From assembly GCA_937916125.1 (NCBI GenBank), contig CALGGE010000064.1, positions 1 through 9,991 of the forward strand: 9,991 nucleotides of DNA. Direction: 5' to 3'. Origin of the DNA: an uncultured Elusimicrobia bacterium. Its GTDB lineage: Bacteria; Elusimicrobiota; Endomicrobiia; Endomicrobiales; Endomicrobiaceae. Shown here piece after piece: positions 1-7,027 of this stretch (position 1 is its first letter; each line of letters begins with the position of its first letter). Made by a program: the position numbers and the translations under genes. The notes under the pieces were generated by a model, which worked only from the letters and a program-made list of their open reading frames with translations, was not told where the DNA came from and made no database searches.

Positions 1-107
1 AATGTATGATGTACAATGTACAATGAACGGCAACAGCGAGATTCCCGACAGAAACTCTCGGGAATGACAGACAAAACGGCAATAAACTAAAAAAAAGGAG
101 AAGAATT
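1..107 (+). repeat. Mosaic intergenic repeat forming the leader of pilin copy 1
   Basis: This non-coding leader has three parts. Positions 1-27 are tandem AATGTAC-type units containing the palindrome TGTACA. Positions 41-65 form a perfect 8-bp stem-loop (ATTCCCGA at 41-48 with TCGGGAAT at 58-65), followed by ATGACAG. The end is A-rich and carries AAGGAG at 95-100. The block matches 9261-9366 with only three substitutions and one single-base indel, and positions 1-24 recur again at 9968-9991. No convincing sigma-70 promoter is visible inside it, so the promoter may lie upstream of the window. The left end is cut by the window boundary. Confidence 0.85.
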
Positions 108-512
108 ATGAAAAGAAAATTAAAAGGTTTCACGTTAGTAGAGTTGGTTATAACGATCGCAATCGTTATTATTCTGTCAGTAATTTCGGTACCGATTTAC
201 AGAGGTTATGTTAACAAAGCACAAATGTCTGAAGGATATGCTTTATTAGGGTTAATACTGTCTGCTCAAAAAAATTATTACAGTGAATATGGAATGTTTT
301 TAGATGACAATTTTTCTTCAAGTCCTGTTGAGAACTCTTTTACCTGCAAAGAAGAAGTGTTGGGAATTGATGCAAGTACAAATAAATATTATACTATTTT
401 TAACGTCAGCTATTCTTGTGGATACACGGCGTGCAGACCTGTAGTACAAGGAAAAGATGTTCCGCCGATAACACTGTATTATAGTACTACTGCAAGAGCA
501 ACTTTCTATTAA
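108..512 (+). CDS. Type IV pilin-like protein (major/minor pilin or pseudopilin), copy 1
   Basis: This 134-residue protein has a class III (prepilin) signal. A short basic leader MKRKLKG is followed by FTLVEL, so prepilin peptidase should cut after Gly7, leaving Phe at +1 and the conserved Glu at +5 (residue 12). Residues 8-30 form the hydrophobic assembly and membrane helix, and residues 31-62 continue it amphipathically. The C-terminal part (about 63-134) is short and divergent, with cysteines at 80, 104 and 109, and should form the exposed globular head. The start is set by AAGGAG seven bases upstream of ATG. Residues 1-62 are nearly identical to the pilin at 9367-9810, whereas the C-termini keep only a short IDA..NKY.T.F motif in common. 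No pilus assembly genes (ATPase, PilC, PilQ, peptidase) lie in the window, so pilin versus type II secretion pseudopilin cannot be decided. The gene is followed by its own terminator and looks monocistronic. Confidence 0.9.
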   Translation: MKRKLKGFTLVELVITIAIVIILSVISVPIYRGYVNKAQMSEGYALLGLILSAQKNYYSEYGMFLDDNFSSSPVENSFTCKEEVLGIDASTNKYYTIFNVSYSCGYTACRPVVQGKDVPPITLYYSTTARATFY

Positions 513-530
513 TTATCGATATAAAGCATA

Positions 531-566
531 AGCAGCAAAGGGGAATGACCTTTGCTGCTTTTTTAT
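531..566 (+). terminator. Rho-independent terminator of pilin copy 1
   Basis: A perfect 11-bp stem (AGCAGCAAAGG at 531-541 with its complement at 549-559) encloses a 7-base loop and runs directly into a T-run at 559-564. It lies 18 bases after the pilin stop codon. In the other direction the stem is followed only by a weakly T-rich stretch, so it may stop transcripts from the convergent efflux operon less efficiently. Confidence 0.9.
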
Positions 567-594
567 TATAAACATAATTTTATTATAAACACAA
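561..594. repeat. 17-bp tandem duplication
   Basis: Two adjacent copies of a 17-base unit (561-577 and 578-594), each beginning TTTTATTATAAACA, differ at one position. They fill the space between the pilin terminator and the end of the RND gene. This looks like a simple slippage duplication. Confidence 0.7.
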
Positions 595-603
595 TCTGCT
601 TAA

Positions 604-3600
604 TTAATATTTTTCGGGGACTTCTTCCAAAATGACCTCGGCGTTTTTATCCTCAGGTATGGGAGTTCCCGAAAATTTATTTTTAACCCAGTCACCGATT
701 GAATCGACTATAATGTAAGTAACCGGCGTCATAAGCAGAGTAACAAGCAACGAAAGAAGCTGTCCGCCGACAATAACGATAGCCAAACTTCTTCTTACAT
801 CGGCACCTTCACCGTTGGAAATCATCATAGGTATCATGGAAACTATAAGCGTTAAGGTAGTCATTAAAATAGGTCTAAGTCTTACCTTGTTAGCTTCAAG
901 TATTGCATTGGTTCTTCCGTAACCTCTTGCCCTTAACTGGTTGGTATAATCCGTCTGCAAAATAGCGTTTTTACTGACGACACCTATTAACATAAACATA
1001 CCCAACAAACTGAAGATGTTTAATGTTTGGTGCGTAATCATAAGTGCAAACAATGCGAAAGGAATCGTTAAAGGCAAACTTATGATAATAGCTATCGGAT
1101 GCGTATATTTTTCCATTAAAGCACAAAGAATTATATACTTAAATATGAAAGCCAAAACAAATGCCATAATGAAAGATACGAACATTTTTCCCATTTCTTT
1201 TGCCATACCGCTTTGCATAACGGTGTATTCCGGTTCCGCATTAAGAGAATAGAACGTATCCTGCATTATTTTTATTGCACTTCTCGTATCAAGCCCGTTT
1301 AAGTTAGCTTCTACTCTGACTTCTCTTTGTCTTGAAATTCTGTTAATCTGGCTGGGACCGACGCCCTCTTCAAGTTCGGCAATACTGTCAAGACGGACAA
1401 CGGTATCTTTACCGTTAATTCTTGCAGGTATTAAAAGTGCGGAAATTGCCTCTTTTGTATTTCTGTATTCTTCGGCTACTCTGACACGCACTTCATAAAG
1501 TTCATCGCCCTCTTTATACTTGGTAATATCATCTTCTCCGCCGACCATGGTTCTTAAAGCTGCCGCTATTGCCGTAACGTTAACACCCAAATTGTTGGCT
1601 TTGTCTCTGTTGATAACTACTCTGTATTCCGGCTTTGCCAAATCCACGGATAAATCCAAATCTATAAAACGCGGATCCTGTGCAAGCTTGTTCTTAGTAT
1701 CATTGGCATAACCTATCAACTTATTTAAATCCGGTCCCATCAAACTGAGCTGAACATTTTTATTACCGCTGGCAGCACCCTCGCTTCTTACAAGGACTGC
1801 CGTCGTAAGACCGGTATATTTTTTCATCATTTCTCTGATGCTTTTAATATAATCTTTTGTTTTTAAACCGTGTCTGTTTTCTCTGTCTTCAAGTTCCACT
1901 TCCAAATAACCTTTATTTGTCGGACTGGAGTTTGAAAACGTACTTAAGCCGTCTCCGCCTTTACCGGCAACAGCCAAAATTCTGTTTATGTAGGGCAGCC
2001 TTCTGACATCGGTTTCAATCTGTTTTAAAATTTCCACCATATCGGGATAACTTGTTCCCTCTTCGGCTTTTATCTGAACCTGAACTTTACCGGAATCTTC
2101 TTCCGGGAAGAATTCACCGCCCATCGTTTTAATCATGGGGAGAATTGCAAATATACATAAGAAAGCGAGAACAACCATTATCGTTTTATGGTGTATTGAC
2201 CAGTCCAAAATAGGAATATAAAGTTTTACCAAATAATTGTTGACTCCGCTGACAATTTTATCAAGTTTATTTTCTCCTTCCGTTTTTTTCAACATTTTTG
2301 CACACAACATAGGTGTTAAGGTTAAAGCAACTATACCGGAAAGTGCTATTGCAAAAACAACCGTCCAACCGTAACTGCTTAATACTCTTCCCACCATACC
2401 GCCCATGTATGCAAGCGGTAAAAATATAACAAGTATGGCAAGCGTAGTTGCAATAACGGTTGCCGTAATTTCTTTTGCACCGTCCACGGCAGCCTGAACG
2501 GGAGTTTTATTATATTTTTCCATGTGACGATAAATATTTTCCAGCATAACTATAGCATCGTCTATAACAATACCGACAGCAACGGTTAACCCCAACAAAG
2601 TAATATTGTTTAAAGTAAAACCGTTCATATTCATAAATATGAAAGCACCTACGATGGAAATAGGAATTGCAAGGAAAGATATAAAAGTGGATCGGAGCGA
2701 ACCCATAAACACAAGCACCATTATACCTGCCAAAAACGCACCTAAAAACAAATGTTCCAGCACGGTATTAACGGAAGCTCTTATTGAACCGCTCTGGTCG
2801 GACATTATCGCAATTTTCATATCGGGAGGCAAAGTTTGCTCTATGGTTTTAATTTTTTCTTTTACGCCGTCAATAACTTTAAGCGTGTTTGATCCGCTCT
2901 GTTTGGTTACTTCAAGCGTTACACAACGAACGCCGTCAAGACGGGTACTTTGCTCTTCATACTCTCCGCTGTCTTCAACTTCGGCGACATCGGAAAGTTT
3001 TATCGCTACTCCGTTTTTATTTGTAACAAATATATTTTTAAAATCTTCTACCGAGGGAACTCTTCCCAAAATTCTTAAACTGTAAGAGTTGTGATTTTGT
3101 TCCACTTTACCGCCGGGAATTTCAAAGTTCTGCTGGGCAAGTGCGGAAGTTACATCCGTAATAGGTATCTGCAACGAATAAAGCTTCAACGGATTTATGG
3201 TAACATGAACTTCTCTTTCTCTTCCGCCCACAATACTTACGGAACCTACTCCGGAAGTATTTTCTATAACTTCTTTAACTTTTTTCTTTGCAAGCTCGGT
3301 AAGCTCTATAATATCTCTTTTACCCGTAACGACAACATTCAATACAGCCTGTGCGTCCATATCGAGTTTTAAAACTACAGGAGAATCCGTTCCGTCGGGA
3401 AAATTCGATTTAACCTGTTCAATTTTATCTCTTACTTCCTGTATTCCCACATCGGAATTTTTATCCATATCAAACTTAACGAATACTACCGATACACCTT
3501 CCATGTTATAGGAATGAATTTCGTCAACGCCGGAAATTTCGTTGACGCCCTCTTCAATATATTTCGATATTGAAGTTTCTATTTCTTCCGGGCTCGCACC

Positions 3601-3777
3601 TACCAAAACGGTTTGAACTACGGTTGCGGGAATATCCATGCTCGGATACATACTGACGCCCATACTTCTGTAGCCCATAAGACCTAAAAATATTAACGAA
3701 ACGCTTATCATTATGGTAAGGACAGGTCTGTGTATAAAAAATGCGGCAAAACCGCTGTGTTTTTTGTTCTCTTCCAT
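604..3777 (-). CDS. RND-family inner-membrane efflux transporter (AcrB/HAE1-like)
   Basis: This 1057-residue proton-driven exporter has the usual length and two-fold layout of hydrophobe/amphiphile efflux RND proteins. TM1 is at about 17-36, followed by a large periplasmic domain to about 335; TM2-TM6 run to about 493. TM7 is at about 532-550, the second periplasmic domain runs to about 862, and TM8-TM12 reach about 1025. The proton-relay residues are present: Asp406-Asp407 in GIVIDDAIV (TM4), Lys936 in VVSKNAIL (TM10) and Arg968 in VRLRPILMT (TM11). The start is supported by AGGAG at 3785-3789, seven bases upstream. It is the last gene of the tetR-channel-adaptor-transporter operon and should form a tripartite pump with the two proteins encoded upstream. 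Substrates cannot be read from sequence. The paired TM4 aspartates and the TetR neighbour favour a drug, detergent or bile-type pump over a metal pump. The start lies about 165 bp after the adaptor stop because repeat DNA sits between them. Confidence 0.96.
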   Translation of the reverse strand: MEENKKHSGFAAFFIHRPVLTIMISVSLIFLGLMGYRSMGVSMYPSMDIPATVVQTVLVGASPEEIETSISKYIEEGVNEISGVDEIHSYNMEGVSVVFVKFDMDKNSDVGIQEVRDKIEQVKSNFPDGTDSPVVLKLDMDAQAVLNVVVTGKRDIIELTELAKKKVKEVIENTSGVGSVSIVGGREREVHVTINPLKLYSLQIPITDVTSALAQQNFEIPGGKVEQNHNSYSLRILGRVPSVEDFKNIFVTNKNGVAIKLSDVAEVEDSGEYEEQSTRLDGVRCVTLEVTKQSGSNTLKVIDGVKEKIKTIEQTLPPDMKIAIMSDQSGSIRASVNTVLEHLFLGAFLAGIMVLVFMGSLRSTFISFLAIPISIVGAFIFMNMNGFTLNNITLLGLTVAVGIVIDDAIVMLENIYRHMEKYNKTPVQAAVDGAKEITATVIATTLAILVIFLPLAYMGGMVGRVLSSYGWTVVFAIALSGIVALTLTPMLCAKMLKKTEGENKLDKIVSGVNNYLVKLYIPILDWSIHHKTIMVVLAFLCIFAILPMIKTMGGEFFPEEDSGKVQVQIKAEEGTSYPDMVEILKQIETDVRRLPYINRILAVAGKGGDGLSTFSNSSPTNKGYLEVELEDRENRHGLKTKDYIKSIREMMKKYTGLTTAVLVRSEGAASGNKNVQLSLMGPDLNKLIGYANDTKNKLAQDPRFIDLDLSVDLAKPEYRVVINRDKANNLGVNVTAIAAALRTMVGGEDDITKYKEGDELYEVRVRVAEEYRNTKEAISALLIPARINGKDTVVRLDSIAELEEGVGPSQINRISRQREVRVEANLNGLDTRSAIKIMQDTFYSLNAEPEYTVMQSGMAKEMGKMFVSFIMAFVLAFIFKYIILCALMEKYTHPIAIIISLPLTIPFALFALMITHQTLNIFSLLGMFMLIGVVSKNAILQTDYTNQLRARGYGRTNAILEANKVRLRPILMTTLTLIVSMIPMMISNGEGADVRRSLAIVIVGGQLLSLLVTLLMTPVTYIIVDSIGDWVKNKFSGTPIPEDKNAEVILEEVPEKY

Positions 3778-3820
3778 ATTCCAACTCCTAAATTCTTATA
3801 TGACAGCTCACACACTGTTT

Positions 3821-3925
3821 CTTTTCAACTTTTCAACTGCCGTTGTCGTTCATTGTACATTGTACATTGCCGTTTCCAACTTTTCAACTGTTCAACTATT
3901 CAACTGTCGTTACAACTTTTCAACC
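3821..3925 (-). repeat. Copy of the mosaic intergenic repeat inside the efflux operon
   Basis: Read on the - strand, this stretch starts with an 8-bp periodic GTTGAANA array, then AACGGC, then AATGTACAATGTACAATG, then a second GTTGAAAA pair. The same modules in the same order occur on the + strand at 9195-9300, and parts recur at 1-40 and 9930-9991. It separates adaptor and transporter genes, whereas the other operon junctions are 13 bp and an 8-bp overlap. It contains no gene and no transposase. As at the pilin loci, it is oriented along the direction of transcription. Confidence 0.85.
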
Positions 3926-3944
3926 AAATTCGCTTCGCAAATTT
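3926..3944 (-). other. Small stem-loop at the adaptor stop codon
   Basis: On the - strand, AAATTTGC and GCGAATTT pair around a GAA loop (GCGAAGC core, a DNA mini-hairpin known to be unusually stable), with one G-U wobble. The stem overlaps the adaptor stop codon (3943-3945). No T-run follows, so it is not a standard terminator. It could protect the 3' end of an upstream message or mark the edge of the repeat insertion; either role is inference. Confidence 0.4.
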
Positions 3945-4890
3945 ATTGTATCTCAATCTTGCTACCGTCTTTAATTCCGTAAACGAATTGTAAAATTTCT
4001 TCACCATCGTTAAGCCCGGCAACCTGCCAGTTGTTATTGTTTTTAAACTTAACTTCTATGTCTTTTCTTACAGCCTCAGTTCTGTCTTCGGAAGGAATCA
4101 AAACATAATTTTTTCCCGTTTCTTCATCTTCGTAAATGCTGTTTTTTGATACGGACAAAACATTTTTAACTTCTTTTAAAGAAATATCTACACGTGCAAA
4201 CATTCCGGATTTCAACAACCCGTCTGAATTATTTGCTCTGAATTCAACGGCAACACTTCTGCTTAAAGAATCCACAACAGGGCTGATAAGGTCGAGCGTA
4301 GCTTCAAAAGTTCTGTCGGGAAAAGCCTCAACGGAAAGCTGAGCCGTCTGACCTTTGTAAATTTCATTAACATATCTTTCGGGAACATCAACTTTTATTC
4401 TTACTACGGACTGATTAACTATCAAAGCTACCGGTGTCTGCGTAGTAACATTTTCACCGGGATCAAGATAAATTCTTCCTACTACTCCGGACAACGTTGA
4501 CGGAACAACGGTAGGCTTATATGTAGCACCTACTTCATCTCTATCTATCAAAGATACTGTCTGATCTTTCTTAACTTTGTCGCCCTCTCTTAAGAGATTT
4601 TTCTGCAATTTCCCGTTGATTCTCGGATACAAAACAGCTTCTTCCAAAGCTTTAATATTTCCCGAAGTTATCAACTGATGTTTCAAATCTCTTTTTTGAA
4701 CCTGCTCGGTCTTAACGACAAAAACATCTTTTGCAACATCATTCAATACGGCAGTGTTATCCTTTTTAAATGCAACCTGATAAACTATAAAAATAACCGC
4801 CAATACTATAATACTCCATACTACAATTGCACCCGACTTGTTTTTTTCTTCCTGAACATTTTCCTGTTGATTTAAATTTTCATTACTCAT
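3943..4890 (-). CDS. RND efflux periplasmic adaptor (membrane fusion protein), hairpin-less type
   Basis: This 315-residue adaptor should link the RND transporter to the outer-membrane channel. An acidic cytoplasmic tail (1-19) precedes one anchoring helix (about 20-40); there is no lipobox. The first lipoyl half is at about 86-116 (YPRINGKLQKNLLREGDKV) and the second at about 130-158 (PSTLSGVVGRIYLDPGENV). A beta-barrel domain (about 162-240) and a membrane-proximal domain (about 241-315) follow. Only about a dozen residues separate the lipoyl halves, where AcrA-type adaptors carry a long alpha-helical hairpin that touches TolC. Hence the short length compared with the usual 370-400. Borrelia BesA is a known adaptor lacking the hairpin. 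ATG overlaps the upstream channel gene by 8 bp, with GGAG at 4901-4904 ten bases upstream, so the two are probably translationally coupled. Confidence 0.93.
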   Translation of the reverse strand: MSNENLNQQENVQEEKNKSGAIVVWSIIVLAVIFIVYQVAFKKDNTAVLNDVAKDVFVVKTEQVQKRDLKHQLITSGNIKALEEAVLYPRINGKLQKNLLREGDKVKKDQTVSLIDRDEVGATYKPTVVPSTLSGVVGRIYLDPGENVTTQTPVALIVNQSVVRIKVDVPERYVNEIYKGQTAQLSVEAFPDRTFEATLDLISPVVDSLSRSVAVEFRANNSDGLLKSGMFARVDISLKEVKNVLSVSKNSIYEDEETGKNYVLIPSEDRTEAVRKDIEVKFKNNNNWQVAGLNDGEEILQFVYGIKDGSKIEIQ

Positions 4891-6340
4891 AATCTTTTGT
4901 CTCCAATCCTACTGCATAATTTAAGTCCGATAAAGCCACATGTGCATCATATACAGCCTGAACATACAATAAATTCGAATCGTTCAAGTCCGAAATTGCA
5001 TCATTCAGCTCCAACTGACTTATTAACCCGTTTCTGTATCTTAACATTTTTGAGTTTAAATTTTCCTGTGCCTGCTCGACAACACCTTTTGTAGATTCAA
5101 TTCTTTTTTTAGCTTCTTCCAAATTCAACCATGCGGCTTTCACCTGTATTCTTACGGTTTTTTTCAAATTTTCATAGCTTGCCTGAGCATCTTCATAATA
5201 TTTTTCTTTCTGTTTTATTTGAGAACTTGTAGAAAAACCCTCAAATATGGGAAGGCTTAATTTTAACCCCGCATTTGCTCCCCAATAATAGTGATCTTTG
5301 TCGGGAAGACCTTCTTTCGTATATCCGTAATAACCGTAGTTACCGTAGGCTGCCAACGTGGGATAGTTGCCCGCTTTGCTTATTTTCAGGTTCGTATCGG
5401 CTATCTGAACTGCTAACTTTGATACGATAAGCTCCGGTCTTTGCTCGTAAGCAACATTATACAAATGCTGAATATCCTTTACGTTCGGAACGGTTAAATC
5501 GTTTTCCGTCCACGTCAAATATATAGGAAATTCCGGATCTTTATTTAAAATTTGTCTTAAATACAGAGTGGATAAATCCACATTTTTCTTTGCCTGTAAA
5601 ACCTGCGGAACAATATTATCTACTCTAACCTGTTGCGTCAATACATCCAAATTGCTGGAAAGTCCCTGTTTGTATCTTGCTTTTGTTTCGGTTAAATGTT
5701 GTTTAGCAATTTCCAAATAAGTTTCCTGCACGTGAACAAGTGCCGAAGCATAAATTATGGCATAACAATATTGCGTTACCTGCTTGGCAACGAATGTTTT
5801 TGTATTCTTTAACTGATAATCTGCACTTTCTGACTGAAGTTTGGCAAACTCTTTACTGTTTTTTATTTTTCCGCCCGTCCACAAAACCCAATTTGCATTA
5901 AGCTCTGCCGTGTATGTGTTATTTGCGATGGTAGCTTCAACCATTTTATCGGTTTGCGAGTTTAAAGCATGTGTTCTTAAAAAAGCTCTGTTATATCCCG
6001 CGTCAAACGACAAATTCGGATAATAACCGGAAGTCATCTGTGTAACCATTTCTTCATAAATTTCTTTCATTTTAGTGGCGGTATATACCTGATAACTGTC
6101 TTTTAATGCCATACGAACGGCATCTTTTATGGTTATTTTTGTTCCGTTACCGCGTTCGATTTCTTTAAAAAGTTTGGCTTTTATGCTGCTTTCAAAACTG
6201 TGTTTTGAGGTTGCCGCTTTTACTTTTGACGAAGTGTTGGCTTTACTTTTTGAAGATACCGACTTTGATGTCTTTGCCGTAGCGGCAAAAGCATTAATAC
6301 CGAATGTTAAAATAAGAAACAGCGTCAATATTTTTTTCAT
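4883..6340 (-). CDS. TolC-family outer-membrane efflux channel
   Basis: This outer-membrane factor should be the exit duct of the pump. A signal peptide ends at about residue 19 (..GINAFA|A), followed by a Ser/Lys/Thr-rich linker to about 48. Two OEP repeats then follow, each a long helical hairpin plus beta strands. The repeats show paired hallmarks: YPNLSFDAGY (about 107) with YPTLAAYGNY (about 326), and RYKQGLSSNLDVL (about 222) with RYRNGLISQLELNDA (about 434). The ATG at 6338-6340 is taken as the start because it gives a clean signal peptide. An in-frame TTG directly before it (6341-6343) is better spaced from the AAGGAG at 6353-6358 (9 rather than 12 bases) and would add one Met. That ribosome-binding site overlaps the tetR stop codon, implying translational coupling. 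The 3' end overlaps the adaptor gene by 8 bp. Confidence 0.94.
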   Translation of the reverse strand: MKKILTLFLILTFGINAFAATAKTSKSVSSKSKANTSSKVKAATSKHSFESSIKAKLFKEIERGNGTKITIKDAVRMALKDSYQVYTATKMKEIYEEMVTQMTSGYYPNLSFDAGYNRAFLRTHALNSQTDKMVEATIANNTYTAELNANWVLWTGGKIKNSKEFAKLQSESADYQLKNTKTFVAKQVTQYCYAIIYASALVHVQETYLEIAKQHLTETKARYKQGLSSNLDVLTQQVRVDNIVPQVLQAKKNVDLSTLYLRQILNKDPEFPIYLTWTENDLTVPNVKDIQHLYNVAYEQRPELIVSKLAVQIADTNLKISKAGNYPTLAAYGNYGYYGYTKEGLPDKDHYYWGANAGLKLSLPIFEGFSTSSQIKQKEKYYEDAQASYENLKKTVRIQVKAAWLNLEEAKKRIESTKGVVEQAQENLNSKMLRYRNGLISQLELNDAISDLNDSNLLYVQAVYDAHVALSDLNYAVGLETKDYE

Positions 6341-6356
6341 CAACAGAATATTCTCC

Positions 6357-6911
6357 TTATATAAGTTTATAATTAATAGCTCTCAAAATTGCCAAAGACA
6401 TATCTTTCGGATAATCGTCATTCATTTTTCCTTTATTGAAAACCATATCATGAACACATGCCTGCAAAAGATAAAAACCTATTTTGGCATCTTTTAAAGT
6501 TATATTTTTTTTATCAACTTCTTTCAGAAAAATCTTTTTTAACAGTTCTTCGCCGGTTTTTTTTAAAGGAATAAGCCTTTTTTCCAATTTATCGTTGACC
6601 ATCACATAGTCCACGAAATGTAAAAAGAACGACAAAAATTTCTTGCCCTGCAGTTGACAATTTTTTGTAAAGATATCAAACAAAATATCTTTTAAAGCCA
6701 TATTTTTGTCAATATATTCCTGCAAATCTTTATTGTTTCTTTTTATAATAAAATCCACTATCGTAAAACAAATTTCGTCTTTATCTTTAAAATAATAGTA
6801 TAAAGACGGTTTTGTTATATCGCAAGCCTGAGAAATTTCCCGCATAGAAACATCTTTTACGTTTTTTTTGGCTATTAATTTAAATGCTTCTTTTAAAATT
6901 TTTTCTCTCAT
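6357..6911 (-). CDS. TetR/AcrR-family transcriptional regulator of the efflux operon
   Basis: This 184-residue protein has the TetR architecture. The N-terminal DNA-binding domain (about 1-47) has its helix-turn-helix at about 21-41, with the typical VSMREISQACDITKPSLYYY and FKDKDEI motifs. An all-helical ligand-binding and dimerisation domain (about 48-184) follows. It is the first gene of the operon, 13 bp ahead of the channel gene. It most likely represses the whole operon, including itself, until an exported compound binds. The support is a palindromic operator overlapping its promoter at 6948-6969. The ATG at 6909-6911 has no clear Shine-Dalgarno sequence upstream, which is unusual beside the other genes here and suggests weak translation of the repressor. 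The ligand is unknown. Confidence 0.93.
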   Translation of the reverse strand: MREKILKEAFKLIAKKNVKDVSMREISQACDITKPSLYYYFKDKDEICFTIVDFIIKRNNKDLQEYIDKNMALKDILFDIFTKNCQLQGKKFLSFFLHFVDYVMVNDKLEKRLIPLKKTGEELLKKIFLKEVDKKNITLKDAKIGFYLLQACVHDMVFNKGKMNDDYPKDMSLAILRAINYKLI

Positions 6912-6947
6912 AAAAGTTCGTCTATTTATTGTAAACCGGCTTTTATT

Positions 6948-6969
6948 TTACCTACCGAACGGTAAGTAA
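6948..6969 (-). promoter_or_regulatory. Palindromic TetR-type operator
   Basis: Half-site TTACCTACCG (6948-6957) and half-site CGGTAAGTAA (6960-6969) are inverted around a central AA, with nine of ten positions symmetric. The TACCG/CGGTA core resembles operators of AcrR-like TetR regulators. It covers the end of the -10 box and the expected start site of the tetR promoter, the position expected for autorepression. Confidence 0.8.
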
Positions 6970-6996
6970 TATAACAAATACGGAATATTTTGTCAA
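6968..6996 (-). promoter_or_regulatory. Sigma-70 promoter of the tetR-efflux operon
   Basis: On the - strand, a perfect -35 TTGACA (6991-6996) is followed after exactly 17 bases by -10 TATATT (6968-6973). Transcription should begin near 6961, giving a leader of about 50 bases before tetR. It is the strongest promoter-like sequence in the window and would need a repressor to keep the pump genes off. Confidence 0.85.
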
Positions 6997-7027
6997 GCGA
7001 AAATTATTTGTATTTTTTTACAGACAA

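Noticed and set aside
2606..3085. A 159-codon open frame antisense to the RND transporter gene
   Set aside because: It is a shadow of the transporter reading frame; no ribosome-binding site and no recognisable domain, whereas the sense strand is a clear, intact RND protein.
3821..3925. Insertion sequence or mobile element with its own transposase
   Set aside because: About 105 bp of simple periodic repeats with no reading frame, and no terminal inverted repeats or target duplication that I can identify.
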